64,000 nucleotides of DNA from Orientallactaga sibirica (GCA_036365145.1 JAEOAD010000048.1:16871001-16935000), one strand, 5' to 3'. Positions 12,580 to 24,630 are shown, counted from the stretch's first letter. Notes: generated from the letters alone by a model not told the origin. Made by a program: numbers and translations.

Positions 12580-13105
12580 CCTATTTATTGACAATCTCTC
12601 TCTCCCTGACAGAGATCCCTAATCATAATCTCCTTCTACCACCTCTTTGATCCATCCTCCCCTGTTCCCCCCCCACCACCAACTCCTCTCTCTTTCCAAC
12701 TAGTTCCTCTTCTACTTTGATGTCATTTTCTTGGTCCTCATATTATGCAGGTTTTGAGCAATGACCACTTTGTGTCTGGATGACAGCACTGTAAAAAATT
12801 CTCCTTATCCTTTGGCTCTGACATTCTTTCCACCACCTCTTCTGCAATGGTTCCTGAGCCTTGGAGGGTGTGATAGAGATGTCTTGGGGCTAAACACTCT
12901 ACTGTCACTTACTTCTTCTCAGCCCCTTGATGCATTTTGAGTCTTCTCATTGGTCACATACCTCTGGATACAGAGCAGAACACCAAAACTAAGCATTAAT
13001 ATATGGGAGTAAACATAAATATTTAGAGGGCAATTAGGTAGACATAATAGACATCCAAATTCTTAATAATCAACTATCCAGGTGTTCTTTGTGCCTGAAA
13101 ATTTA
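12580..13105 (-). mobile_element. L1 3' UTR fragment (Lx-like)
   Basis: Shares with the longer copies at 16.8 and 34.2 kb the order ATTGACA, CT-rich block, TTTGATGTCATTTTCTTGGT, TTTGGCTCTGACATTCTTTC, CCTGAGCCTTGGAGGGTGTG and TTCTTCTCAGCCC. The reverse complement matches the sense L1 3' UTR seen at 45.8 and 52.0 kb, which fixes the minus orientation. It is more diverged than the other two copies. Confidence 0.7.
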
Positions 13106-13526
13106 CTAAAATGATTTGAATTTCTTCCCCCTTGCACCAAAACAAATTTATGAACTGAGAAATCTAGCTCAGAAATTAGGCAAAGCTGTGTAAGCTGCAG
13201 TTGCATTTCAGCTGGTACTGCAGGATGGCATTCTGAGGTCATGCTGATTAAACATGTTCAGATCATGACTGCTGGGTTTCTCTGGCTTTTCTCAAAGGCT
13301 CAGCTTTCATGGCTGCCAGTGTTTGCCTCCTCTGGGCTCTGGGAGTGCTACCAACTGTCATTCTCATTTACAAAGGAGCCTTGGAAGTCTTATTGTGTTA
13401 ATGTATTATTTATGCCATAGCCATGGTGAGCATGTGGAAGAAAAGTCACCTGCAACACGGTGCAATATCATTCCATCCTGCCCACAAATATAACTGTTTC
13501 ATCAAACCTCAAATAATTAAACAATT
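13106..13526. other. Unassigned sequence
   Basis: No feature recognised. Confidence 0.5.
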
Positions 13527-13706
13527 GGACTGGGAAGATGGCTCAGCAGTTAACAGCACTAGCCACTTATGCACAAGGGCCTCGCAGACCAGAGACCACC
13601 AAGCTCAACACCAAAGAACGTACACAAGAAGCTGGGCATGGTCACACAAGTCTGTAAGTCCAGTCTGTAAGGAAGTGGGGGAAGACCCCCCCCCCCAAAA
13701 AAAAAG
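13527..13706 (+). repeat. Partial B4 SINE
   Basis: Head GGACTGGGAAGATGGCTCAG, then GCTGGGCATGGTCACACAAG and AGTCTGTAAGTCCAGTCTG, ending in C- and A-runs. The 3' part of B4 is missing. Confidence 0.7.
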
Positions 13707-14754
13707 ACTAAGGTTGCCTATTCTATTTGGCAGGGCATGGCCCTGAATTTAGGTAGTCTCCCCTAAATTTCCTATCCAGAAGTGGGCAAACTTGCCTATT
13801 TGGAAGTGGACAAACTGCTTCTAGGAGCAGAGTCTGGGAGGTGCTGGTATCCTCATCCCAGGAATGGGATCGCTGCCTCTAGCAGCTGCCTGAGGAACGA
13901 AGAAAATGAAAAGAAGTTAAGCTTAAGCTATTTTAGCGAATCCACTGCATCTGTTGTCAGTGCCATTCTGATGTTCCCGCGGCCATAGGTGCCTCTGATT
14001 GCAGGAACTCACCAGCATCTTTATTGAGTGGGAACAAATAGTATACCACATGCACAAAGGGTCAGGGACTTTAAATTTTGGATAATCCACACACATTTGT
14101 TTAAAAAAGGGACTGAGGGGTATAACCTGCTGCACTGTGCTGATCTAGAACACACAAACTTTGATCACAAGAGCAATCACGTTTAAGCCCCCTTGTCTTC
14201 AACAGACCCGTTAACAGACCTGTGGGACCATAGTTACTGACTTCATTGTCTTCAGTGCTATGACAAGCACTTTGTATGCATGTATGTTTGCTCTGAGTCG
14301 AGAGTCCAACCAGGCCTCTGAGGAAAGGGGGCATGGAGCATATCTTAACATCAGCCAGCATCTCTCAGCATTGCTCGCCGGTACTGGTCACCTGTACTGT
14401 TCAGGGCCAGAGGTGCACCGAGGCAGAGGAAACCGAATCACATTGCTGTAAGCAGGTGGGTTACATGGTGGTAAGATTAACTTTAGGGCAAGTTACAAGT
14501 AAAGAATTTTGCAGCTCACAGCAATAATATCTCAGAAATTATTTCTAAGGTCCATAAGAAATATTCCCACAGTTCTTTCCCGTAGCTCACTCCCGTATTT
14601 CATTCTCATCGTTCATTTCCAGGGTGTTCTTATGGCTCATCCTCTCACTAGGGCTCGCTGACAGGTTGATGGAGATCTGTCTCAATGAAATATAGGGAGG
14701 AACAACAAGAGGACACCCAATGCGCTCCTCTGGCCTGAATGTGCATATGCATGG
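13707..14754. other. Unassigned sequence
   Basis: No gene or repeat recognised. Confidence 0.5.
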
Positions 14755-14813
14755 GGCACGCATCTGCGCGCGCACGCACACACACACACACACACACACA
14801 CTTCCTCTGCATG

Positions 14814-14844
<31 letters not shown>

Positions 14845-14890
14845 TTCCTCTGCATGCACACACACATACTTTACACATACACACACACCA
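14755..14890. repeat. Compound CG/CA alternating repeat
   Basis: CACGCATCTGCGCGCGCACG runs into (CA)n, then CTTCCTCTGCATG, (CA)n, and CTTCCTCTGCATG plus CACACA again. It is almost entirely alternating purine-pyrimidine over two tracts with a duplicated 13-base spacer. ORFs on either strand here (Cys-Val and Thr-His runs) are translation artefacts. Confidence 0.9.
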
Positions 14891-15001
14891 AAATAAACAA
14901 TTGTTTTTGAAATGTTTTATATTATGCAGCTAAGGATTTAGGTGGCATAGCTGACTTTTTATGGGACTACTTAGCACACATCACTACTTTCCCCATTTCT
15001 A

Positions 15002-15244
15002 AAAAAATTTTTGTTTATTTTTATTTATTTATTTGAGAGTGACAGAGAGAGAGAGAAAGAGGAGGGGAGAGAGAGAGAGAGAGAGAATAGGTGCACCAGG
15101 GCCTCTAGCCACTGCAAACGAACTCCAGATGCATGTGCCACCTTGTACATCTGGCTTACATAGGTACTAGGGAATGGAGGCTCGAACCAGGGTCCTCAGG
15201 CTTCACCGGCAAGTGCCTTAACCACTAAGCCATCTCTCCAGCCC
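15002..15244 (-). repeat. DIP SINE, short subfamily
   Basis: Complete antisense copy: TTTATTTATTTGAGAGTGAC, GCCACTGCAAACGAACTCCA, CACTAAGCCATCTCTCCAGC. Target duplication ACTTTCCCCATTTCT / ACTTTCCCCATTTTG on the two sides. Confidence 0.95.
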
Positions 15245-15380
15245 CACTTTCCCCATTTTGAATAAGTCAATAGAGTCCCCAAAACACAAAGTCACTGTCT
15301 ACCACATTCTGCTTAGATGTGGGTAAGTTACCTGGTACACAAATGCCTCCGTCTCCAATAGCGAGCAGGACAATCCTGAA

Positions 15381-15495
15381 GGTCCATGTCGAGTCTGAGT
15401 GACGTCTGTGGGACTTGTGGCTCATCTGTGGGTGGGAAGGTCCGTGTTGAGTCTGAGTGATGCTGTGGGACTTGTGGCTCATATGTGGGTGGGAA
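15381..15495. repeat. 57-58-bp tandem duplication
   Basis: Units 15381-15438 and 15439-15495 share GAGTCTGAGTGA, GGGACTTGTGGCTCAT and GTGGGTGGGAA with a few differences (GACGTCTG against GATGCTG). Not part of a recognised repeat family. Confidence 0.9.
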
Positions 15496-16336
15496 GGTGG
15501 GGAGGTCACATTCCTGGGAATTTCCCAGAGGTCTTCTCCTGGGCTGTTAACACATGGTGCTGAAGGCTCAAAATAATCCCATGGAGGAGAATCTCCAGTG
15601 GAAGGGGGGAGGAGGAGAAGGAATGTAAGAGTGTAACCAGATGGGAATATGACCAACTTGCCATATGTCCATAGAATAAAGTTCTCAATTAAAACAAGGA
15701 TCTACTCTTTCTGAGAAATACCCTTGTTGAGGCAAACCACAGATTGCTTCTGTTGCTTGCAGGAGAATATCCAATATGGGGAGTCCTTTCTGACTTCCAC
15801 TGTGAATACTCCATAGTGTTCTTATGTCATCCCATGCTTGGATATTTCATCTACCCTGGAAGACAGGAGACAAAGAGGAGACAGCATCGTTGCATGGGAG
15901 AGGTACTTGAGGAGTCTGTGTAGGCTGGGAACCATAGACAGAGAGAGCCAAGTCCTCACACTGGAGCTATCCCAAGACCAAGGGCCCTGCTGAAAGGCTA
16001 GCCTATCTGACTGGTGTGAGGGGGTGATATCTGTACTGTACTGCACAAGGGGGTTGATCTTTTTGACTTTTTAAGTAGAAGCTTTGTATGGACACATCAT
16101 GTGTTGCTGCCATCATCATTTCCCTGATCTTTTGAATCTAACATTATAGACATCAGATAATCTAAAGTGATATGAGACAATTTGACATTATGTAGATTAT
16201 ATAGAAATCAGATTATAAATGTCGATATCTATCATGAGGATCCAGGAGATAGTGCTGGTAAGAACTCCACCTGGGGTCACCTGTGGGTCAAAGAAAAGTC
16301 AGAACATAAACACCTTCTGTTTCACGACCTTTTTGT
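15496..16336. other. Unassigned sequence
   Basis: No gene or repeat recognised. Confidence 0.5.
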
Positions 16337-16567
16337 CCCCCATAGTATTAATCTTTTGAGTTCCCCTCCCCTGTTCCACAATTCTATTATTCGAGTCTTT
16401 AGTCTATTTTCAGTGTGGCTACCTCTGAGTGGAGATAGGCTTCATGACTCCCCCCCCCCCCACCATAGCATTAATCTTTTGGTGTTCCCCTCTCCTGTTG
16501 CACAATTCTATTCTTTGAGTCTTTGCAAAGTCCATTGTTCAGTGTGGCCACCTGTGAGTGGAGATGG
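16337..16567. repeat. Imperfect direct repeat, about 105 bp
   Basis: 16338-16440 and 16461-16567 share CATAGTATTAATCTTTTG / CATAGCATTAATCTTTTG, CACAATTCTATT, GAGTCTTT, TTCAGTGTGGC and GAGTGGAGAT, separated by a C-rich run (C12). The resulting ORF 16182-16679 (165 codons) carries the repeat as a repeated SINLL motif, not as a known domain. Confidence 0.85.
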
Positions 16568-16827
16568 ACCGTTACGTCCTGTGGGTGCCCCATACTCTGG
16601 ATTTGAGGGTTCCATAAGAATTTGGAAACTGACGTCTCACATCTCTCCAGACATCACAAAACGTTTCTTCCTCTGTTGAAGACTTCCCCCTGAAATGTGA
16701 GCGAGGGCAGGCTAGCAGGAGAGCAGGCTTGGGAAGATAGTGCACAAACATGAGACAGGACCGCTGAAATCATCGTGCTGAAGGGAGCTCGAGAGGAAAC
16801 TTGGAGCAACACTATCAGATCTTCAAT
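16568..16827. other. Unassigned sequence
   Basis: No feature recognised. Confidence 0.5.
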
Positions 16828-17925
16828 TTTTTTATGTAGTCTTATTTATTTATTGACAACTTCTATACTTACAGACAATAAACCATGATATTTCCCTCCC
16901 TCCCCCATTCCCCTTCAGAACTCCACTCTCCATCATATCCCCTCCCTCTCTCCATTAGTTTCTCCTTTAATTTGATGTCATCATCTTTTTCTTCTATTAT
17001 GAGGGTCTTGCGAAGGTATTGCTAGGCACTGCGAGGTCGTGGATATCAAGGCCAATTTCTGTCTGGACAGTTGCATTGTAAGGAGTCGTACCCTTCCTTT
17101 GGCTCTTCCATTCTTTCCACCCCCTCTTCCACAATGGACCCTGAGCCTTGGAGGGTGTGACAGAGATGTTTCAGTGCTGGACACTCCTCTGACCCTTTTT
17201 CTCAGCACTATGTTGCCTGTTGGGTCATCCCAGTGGTCATCACCATCTGAAAAGAGAAGGTTCTCTAACCAAAAGTGAGAGTAACATTAATATGTGAATA
17301 TGAACATTAAGTATAGTGCTTTCAGGGCAGTTTGGTGGGAATGATATATGCATTTAGCCAGACAAGAGCAGGCTGTATACCCCTAAGGCTCATGACCTCC
17401 CCTGCCATAGACTTTTGCTTAGTTTTTTCAGTAGCAGGTATGTATTCCCTCCCATAGAGAGGGCCTTCAGTCCAATTACGGAGCAGTTGCTTTCCCCAAG
17501 AGCAGACATGGCACTATTGCACCCGTTCAAACATTTGCCCTGTCTGGCCAAACTTGAATATTCAGTGTCCACTGTTTTCACCACTGATGACTTCTGTCTC
17601 CCATATGGCTGCATGCAGTGCAGCTTTTTCCAGCTTTCAGCTGGTCTACAGGGAGAAGGTTTTCTGCTCAGCACCAGCTTGCTTTCTCAGTGACCTTGCT
17701 GCTCAGGCAAGTGAGGTCTTCAGCAATAGGGTCTTACTATCTGTTTCTCAAGGGAAATCAAGGGCTTTGGCAATAGCTTTAATGTTTGGGAGGCAACAGG
17801 GCTCTCCCTGGGCAACAACTCACTGGAAGGTATCCCATCCCAGGGACTGAAAATTTTCTAGTAACAATCTATAGCTTCTGGATGTGTCATCGTTCAAAAA
17901 AGTAGGTTTACATAAGTCTTACCTA
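16828..17925 (-). mobile_element. L1 3' UTR, long copy (Lx-like)
   Basis: Starts with a T-rich antisense poly-A and TTATTGACAACTTCTATACT, then a CT-rich polypyrimidine block, CCCTGAGCCTTGGAGGGTGT, GAAAAGAGAAGGTTCTC and CATAGAGAGGGCCTTCAGTC, ending GGTTTACATAAGTCTTA. Its reverse complement aligns with the sense copy at 51.65-52.16 kb (for example the TACTGAAAA-CTAAGCAAAA segment). No ORF2 sequence is attached. The copy at 34.2 kb is collinear over the whole length. Confidence 0.75.
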
Positions 17926-19322
17926 TTTTTTTAATGCACAAAACTTTTACATCAATTTCTAATTGTCATCAACTAATTAGAACGCATCCACAGAGTGCAG
18001 AAAAACAGGATATGGTCCTGTGCCAGATTCAATCTGTTTGCCATCAGTTTGTCGGGTTTTGTCCCATTTGGAAAATGCTGAGGAATTATTTCTGAGATTC
18101 GACAAAAGAGAGACTGTGTGTATAAAGGCAAAAAAAAAAAAAAAAAAAAAGAGTACATTAATATCAATTGCTTGGCTCATTAGTTGAGGCAGGGTATGTT
18201 TTTGGGTGACTAGACAGTTTTGTCTATTCTCCTTATTGGGCAACTACCTACATTAATGTATGGAAAGCAAATAATTTTTAACCTCTCTCACACTTTTTGA
18301 TGCATTATATTTCACTTCTAGGTGGCGGCCTAAATTAATGCATGAAGCTTTGATGAATGTACAAATATTTACCCAAAATGCGAACACAGCAGAAAATAAA
18401 GGCAGAGATAATAAATCATCCCTTCCTTAAGCAAACACATCTCTAGATCTGGCTTGTGATGGTCCAGCCCATCTATTATTCATCACGCACTGTAATGACA
18501 TAGCCTGAGTGTCTGCTTTCACCCCTTGTAGGGAAAAGGCCATTGAAAGAAGTGAATGTGTGGATGTCGGGGGTGGGGTTGGGGAGAGCTTTCACGATGG
18601 TGAATCCACCTTTGCTTATTTTGGGGAGAGAAACGGGATTCCCTGGGCATGCCTAGCCTAGCCTTGGGTTTGTCACTCTGGGAAAGCCTGTCCAAATGGA
18701 CGCTGAGCAAATGCCCAAGGTGGCCCTGTGCACACAAGGGCCCCGATGGAGCAAGGACACACACACTTGTGCTTTTGTACTTCTTCATAGAAGGACGTCA
18801 AGTAGAGGAGGCTCTGGTTGGGAGCCCCCACTGTCACCTGTCACCAACTTCCTCACCGTCCTCTAGCAATGTTCCAGCTTCTCTCTGGGTGGTGTGCGTC
18901 TAAGGAAAGTCTTGCCGGAGAAGAGAGAGCAAACCATCCTCTTCGTTTAGCCATAACATGGAGAACGGTGCCCATGGGCCACGAGCTGCCGTGTGGACAG
19001 ATGCTACACTTTTCATGTCTAGGATGGTAGAAGGAGAGGAACTCACTTGTTTTGCCTTGGTCCCAGCTGTGTTTGTAAAGAACAGGTCTGGACTGTGTTG
19101 GGAGGACCCCTTCCTCAGAGAGTTCCATGGTAGCTGTCTAGATTCAGGAAGTCTCTAAGTAGTATTTGAGCACTCACACTGGCCACACTAGTCGTGAGAC
19201 CTGGGAAAGGCAAGGAAAGCTTTGGAGCTTTTGTTTCTTCCTCAATATACTGGGAGTGACAAGAACAAACAAGTAAATAAGCCTCCACACATTTGCACAC
19301 AGATGGACAAAAGTGTCTTCAC
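17926..19322. other. Unassigned sequence
   Basis: No gene recognised. An A-run is at 18130-18150. The interval 18400-18500 is AT-rich without SINE or L1 signs. Confidence 0.5.
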
Positions 19323-19329
19323 ACACACG

Positions 19330-19358
<29 letters not shown>
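19323..19358. repeat. (CA)n microsatellite
   Basis: CA dinucleotide run interrupted by GTG near its left end. Confidence 0.9.
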
Positions 19359-19360
<2 letters not shown>

Positions 19361-19516
19361 GCGAAGGATAACTTACACTAGGGTCTGGGCGCCCTATTTC
19401 TAACAAGGTCCTGGGTGATTCTTGATTCCACTGAAGTATGAGAATGCTGTGCTTACAGGGAGTTGCAAAGCCCCCTCGGAGCTCAACAATTTTCCTCCTT
19501 TAAAAAAGCCCCAACT

Positions 19517-19676
19517 GCCAGGCGTGGTGGCGCACACCTTTAATCCCAGCACTCAGGAGACAGAGGTAGGAGGATTGCCGTGAGTTCGAGGCCACCCTGA
19601 GACTCCATAGTGAATTCCAGGTCACCTTGAGCTAGAGTGAGATCCTACCTTGAAAAAAACCAAAAAAAAAAAAAAA
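19517..19676 (+). repeat. B1 SINE, full length
   Basis: GCCAGGCGTGGTGGCGCACA, then CACTCAGGAGACAGAGGTAG and CCTGAGACTCCATAGTGAAT, ending in an A-rich tail. AGCCCCAACT / AGCTCCCACAACT flank it. Well preserved, probably recent. Confidence 0.95.
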
Positions 19677-19974
19677 GCTCCCACAACTCCTGGCACTACC
19701 CACCCATACCTTTGAACCTTGCTTCATGCACCGGATACATAGGCTGGTAAACAGCAAGGCTTGCAGTCCGGCTCTGCTATGCCGCTCTCCTGACCTGACC
19801 CATTGTAGGAAGAATTATGTCCCAAGGTGGGAGGAGTGAATCCCAAAGGTACAAAGGTGGAGTTATTTTAAGAATTGGCAACATTACCCTGATATTTCAT
19901 TTAACCATTTGAACTGATCGTGACCAACCTGGTCCTTCACTGAATACTCTCTGCTCAGGCCAAAGTCAGTACAG

Positions 19975-20015
<41 letters not shown>

Positions 20016-20649
20016 CAGAAAGAGTGGATTATTTTTTTCTCTTAGCATTCTACGCATTGACCAGATATGGGATTTTCTATGAGACTGTTCTGGTCATGAA
20101 TCTGCACTCTGCAAAGCTAGAATTAGAGTAGGTAACTAATGAGTTTGTTTCCCACCCAGTTGCCTCTGTCTCAGTAGCACCCCCTAGCTTCTTTTGTAAT
20201 GTTCTCCCCCTCTGCCCTCCTGCATATAAAGTAGGTGTGCCTGTCCATCAAGGGGCTGGCCCAGGCTGGCACTTCTGACCCAGTCAGGACTCTCTCACTG
20301 TAATGGATTCCTGAGCTAATAATTGTCACAAGGATTTGGGTGCACCCTTCTCTGTGTAGCCTTGCCCTGGGTGTGCTTTCTTTCCTCTGGCTTGCCACCC
20401 AATGCCTGAAATATCTTGGTTATTCCTTTGTGAGCCCCAATTGTTATGCATCCCCAGTGCCCTTCTCATATGTCACTGTTTCAGAACCCTGTTTTTGTCA
20501 CTTGCAACACCAGAAATGTTACGGCTACAAGGAAGAGCATCTAATCCAGTGAGCTGACTTCATCCAAGATTCCTTTTCCTTCTGTCCAAGGACTTCCTGG
20601 ACATTCGGTGTCTGTCTGACATAGGGTACAGTTGTTTGCAACAGTGATT
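19677..20649. other. Unassigned sequence with a (TG)n run
   Basis: A (TG)n microsatellite of about 17 units lies at 19977-20012. Otherwise no gene or repeat recognised. Confidence 0.5.
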
Positions 20650-20882
20650 TAAAAAAAATATCTTTATAAAATTTATTCATTTATTTGAGAAGATGAAGAA
20701 GAGAGAGAGAGAAAAGAGAGAGAGAGAGAGAATGGGCACACAAGGGCCTCTAGCCACTGCAAACGAAATCCAGACATATGCGCCTCCATGTGCATCTGGC
20801 CTACGTGGGTACTGGGGAATTGAACCTGGGTCAGTAGGCTTTTCAGGCAAGAGCCTTAACCACTAAGCCATCTCATCCACCC
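20650..20882 (-). repeat. DIP SINE, short subfamily
   Basis: Antisense copy with GCCACTGCAAACGAAATCCA, GTGCATCTGGCCTACGTGGG and a degraded head complement (CATCTCATCCACCC). Flanks CAGTGATTT / CAGTGACTT fit a target duplication. Confidence 0.92.
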
Positions 20883-21195
20883 TGTAGCAGTGACTTCGGC
20901 TGATAGAAGATGAGGGTGGAGAAGCACATCATGCTGCCTTCAGGTCCAAGTTATCATATCCCACCATGCTCTTACCGTGAGACTGTGGACCAGACATGTT
21001 TGCCATCTGGGACTCATTTTCTTCGCATGTTGTTATCATTCTCCCTCTTGCTCCACTGTTCTAAATATTCCGGTTTTGTCATTCTTTTAAACCTTGCTAG
21101 CCTGCCATTAACATAGGACCTGTCACCGTCCTCTCTGCTTGGAGAACATTCTCACATGTACGCCCTCACACCATGCATGCATCTCCTCACGTTTT
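20883..21195. other. Unassigned sequence
   Basis: No feature recognised. Confidence 0.5.
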
Positions 21196-21448
21196 CTTTT
21201 ATTTTTAATCAATTCATTTGTGTATTTATTTATTGGGGGGGGGGAGAAATAGCCAGACTGAGAGAGAGAGAAAGAGACACAGAGAGACAGAGAAACAATG
21301 GGCATGTCAGCACCTCTAACCACTGCAAACAAACTCCAGACAAAGGCGCCCCCTTGTGCATCTGGTTTATGTGGGTCCTGGGGAATCAAACCTGGGTCCT
21401 TAAGCTTTGCAAGCAAACGCCTTAACTGCTAAGCCATCTCTCCAGCCT
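21196..21448 (-). repeat. DIP SINE
   Basis: Antisense copy with CCACTGCAAACAAACTCCAG and TGCTAAGCCATCTCTCCAGC. The body carries GGCGCCCCCTTGTGCATC at 21345-21362, one base away from the long-subfamily CTCF-like core on its complement. Confidence 0.92.
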
Positions 21449-22499
21449 GAAAGAAGGGATTCTTTATCTCATGTCTATCTGAATTTTCTATTCAATATCA
21501 TCTTCCTTGTCCACGAGGACCAGGCTTCACCTGGATATTACCTTTTGTCTTCAAGATCAGGGAGTCTCGTATCACTTGAGTGCAATGATGCAGAAATACT
21601 CACAATTGTCAAGAATCTCAGTTACCAAGTTACATAAAACACAGCTGAACCCGACTCATGTGAAATTTGCTCATTTAACTGAAGAATTCAAATATATTGA
21701 TGCAGTGTGTATGTGTGTGTGTGTGTGGCTTGATCCAGGATTTAATCTATGCAATCCTATCTCCTTGCCATCTCTGAACTCTGTTTTATTCTGTGTTGGA
21801 TTTATTCTCAGTCTCCATCTTCCTGGATCAAGCTCTAAAGGAGAAAAAGCATGAATTTTTTTTTGTAACATTCTCAAGCCATTCTTTCATTATAGTCAAT
21901 GAATGTCACTGAGCCATGGGCCCATCTCTGAAGACAGTGGATGCATGACTCTGACTTGTCAGGCCAAGCATGCTCAAAGTGTGTCTAGCTTGCTTCAGTC
22001 ATTTGTGTTTCCTGCCTCATCTTCTTGGATAACCAAACAGGTGGGTGGACACTGCTCTCTCTTGCACATGTCTCTCATCAGCACTGGAGGACTTCTCCCT
22101 CCAGCAGCAGTCAGGGGTGCTCATTTCCAGTCCTCAGCTCTTCAGAATGTGTGAGTAGCTGTAGAGAGCTACCTTGTACAGGCTGCCCTGCATACACTCC
22201 TTGTAGGGAGCAGCACAGAAGGACGAGTCTGCTGTCTATACTGGAACCTGCAACACATCAAAGGGTCTTTCCTGCTTCCAAGTTCCCGGTGGGGTTTGAG
22301 GTTTTCAGTGACAATGGTTCCACAACCCAGTTTCTCCTTTTACCTCATGCTGTGCCTTTTCTTTAAAGTTGCAGACATTGATCCTAGGAGTAGTTACCAA
22401 TTAAATTCACACACGTAAGTCTATCTCAGCCTTTTTCCTGGAAATCTAGCCTGTAACATTTTTTTCTAGTGTAATATCTTATTTTGTCCGTCTCTCCCC
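21449..22499. other. Unassigned sequence
   Basis: Short (GT)n at about 21708-21727. No gene or repeat recognised. ORFs of up to 115 codons lack similarity. Confidence 0.5.
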
Positions 22500-22701
22500 A
22501 ATATTTTAAAATATTTTTATTTACTTATATATTTATGAGAGAGAGACAGAAAAGAGCTTGGCCTCTTGCCACTGCAAACGAACTCCAGACACACGTGGCA
22601 CCATTTTGCATATCTGGCTTTATGTGAGTACTGGTGAAGAGAAGCTGGGCCAGTTGTCTTGGCAAGCAAGTGCTTTTAACCACTGAGCCATCTCCTTAAC
22701 C
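22500..22701 (-). repeat. DIP SINE, diverged
   Basis: TGCCACTGCAAACGAACTCC and CACTGAGCCATCTCCTTAAC mark an antisense copy. Several deletions and substitutions suggest an old insertion. Confidence 0.88.
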
Positions 22702-22860
22702 CCTCCCCCCATTTTTGATCAGGCACTATGATAATTTCATTATATTATACTTACATTTATTCATCTACTTCTATTTTATAGTATTCTAAAATGATTACAC
22801 ATTATTCCTGTTCATTTAGTTTAAAAAATTAGCTTAGGTGAGAATAAAAACTAATTGCTG

Positions 22861-23048
22861 GGCTGGAGAGATGGCTTAGGGGTTAAGGCGCCTGCCTGCC
22901 AAGCCTAAGAATGCCTGTTGGATTCTCCAGGTCCCATGTTTAGCCAGATGCAAAAGTGATGCAAGGGTGCAATGTCACACTTTCCCACAAGGGGGCGCAC
23001 ACATCTGGAGTTTGTTCACAGTGGCTGAGAGGCCCCTGGCGCACCCAT

Positions 23049-23083
<35 letters not shown>

Positions 23084-23112
23084 CTCTTTTAAATTAAAAC
23101 AACGACAACAAC
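22861..23112 (+). repeat. DIP SINE, long subfamily
   Basis: GGCTGGAGAGATGGCTTAGG through a CT-rich stretch to an AAC-rich tail. A perfect 12-bp target duplication AACTAATTGCTG brackets it (22849-22860 and 23113-23124). The CTCF-like core CCACAAGGGGGCGC is intact at 22985-22998. Confidence 0.97.
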
Positions 23113-23124
23113 AACTAATTGCTG

Positions 23125-23422
23125 ACGGTCACAAGGGGACTTAGGATGCAATCTCAGGTAGTTTTGCTACTCACCTGGCTGTTCACATCCTTCGTGCTAC
23201 TTTCTATCCATCTTTGCATCCAAGCATAAAAGATAAACTCTTGTTCTTCTCTGCACCTCCATTTCTGCAGCAGATTTTGATAGAGAGGTACTCCTTGTCT
23301 TTGGAAATTGAAGTCTATTTCCTTCCCTGGCTAGTAAAAAGCCACTGAAAGCCTAGGGCATGGATAACTCGAACACAGAGAAAGAAGAATCTGAAATTTA
23401 AATCATATATTTGCTGTTCCTA
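23125..23422. other. Unassigned sequence
   Basis: No feature recognised. Confidence 0.5.
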
Positions 23423-23439
23423 TGGCAGGTGGAATTTCT

Positions 23440-23667
23440 TTTTTAAAAAAATTATTTATTTACTTTTTACTTATTTATTTATTTGAGACAGAGAAACACA
23501 GAGAGGTAGATAGAGAGTAGTTACACCAGGGCCTCTAGCCACTGCACATGAACTTCAGACACATGTGTCACCTTGTATATCTGATGTTATGTGGGTACTG
23601 GGGAATTGAACTCAGGTCCTTAGTTTTTGCAGGCAAGTGCCTTAACCACTGAGCCATCTCTCCAGCC
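23440..23667 (-). repeat. DIP SINE, short subfamily
   Basis: Antisense copy ending TGAGCCATCTCTCCAGCC. A 17-bp target duplication with one mismatch, TGGCAGGTGGAATTTCT (23423-23439) and TGGCAGGTAGAATTTCT (23668-23684), flanks it. Confidence 0.97.
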
Positions 23668-23684
23668 TGGCAGGTAGAATTTCT

Positions 23685-24259
23685 AATGAGACCTTCATGC
23701 ATGCCCTGCTTTCTTCAACACAGCAAGCTGTTTTTCTTGATGTTTCCATATAGCTCAGTTGACTTTATCATCAGAATTATCTAGGAAGGCTTGAACCAAT
23801 CATGAGCCTTCGCTAGTAGAGTGATTTCTGTAGGTTACAATTAGAAAGCTAGAAAAGAAAGAAAAGGGAGATTTAGCATGTAAGAAGGGCTGGACATGTC
23901 CTTGCTTGCTTGGAGATGAAATGCAGGAAGCCTCTAGAAGTCCACGCAATTTATTGTGAAGCTGGAGAATCTGAGGTCCACAGAGAATGTGGCTATGTAG
24001 TGGCTTTCTTACCTCGTGTATTCCAAATCTGGACTTTTTGTATGCTAACACAAAATGGGGACAGGAGGAAATATAGCTGGTTAAGAGAATAGATTCTCCA
24101 TGCAACCACATCTGATCTTGGCTCTTAGGTCTATCATTGCCTATCTTTTTAAATAAAATTATTGTAATTTTCAAAGACTCAAGATCCTCAACAGAAAATA
24201 TCAAAAGTAGGTTTGACATTCGAGTGAGCGAGCTGACGCTTGTGAAACTGCATGGTTCT
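23685..24259. other. Unassigned sequence
   Basis: A 160-codon minus-strand ORF (23800-24282) has no resemblance I can name and runs into the B4 element. Confidence 0.5.
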
Positions 24260-24588
24260 GGGCTGGAGAGACGTCTCAGCACTTAGGAGCACTTCCTGTG
24301 TAAGCACGAGGACTTGAAGAGGCCCAAGGGACTGTTTGAGCTCAATCCCCTGAATCCACGTAAGTAGCTGGGCAAGGCCCTATAGGTCTGAAACACTAGT
24401 CCTGTGGGGAGCAGAGATGGGACAATTACTAGAGCTTGAAAACAAACAAACAAACGACAACAATTAAAAAGCCATCAAGCTTTGGAATCAGGAAGAGACT
24501 CTACCTCAAGTAAGAACAGGCAGAAGACGCATTATGGAAGGGAATATTCCATGTTTTCCTCCAGTCACATAAACACTCATACAGTATA

Positions 24589-24630
<42 letters not shown>
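24260..24630 (+). repeat. B4 SINE with (CA)n tail
   Basis: Head GGCTGGAGAGACGTCTCAGC, middle CCTGTGGGGAGCAGAGATGG and CTTGAAAACAAACAAACAAA, tail of about 20 CA units at 24590-24630. It resembles the B4 at 29.56 kb in the GTGGGGAGCAGAG segment. Confidence 0.8.

Noticed and set aside
14587..14933. Cys/Val- and Thr/His-rich ORFs
   Set aside because: Readings of the CA/TG repeat.
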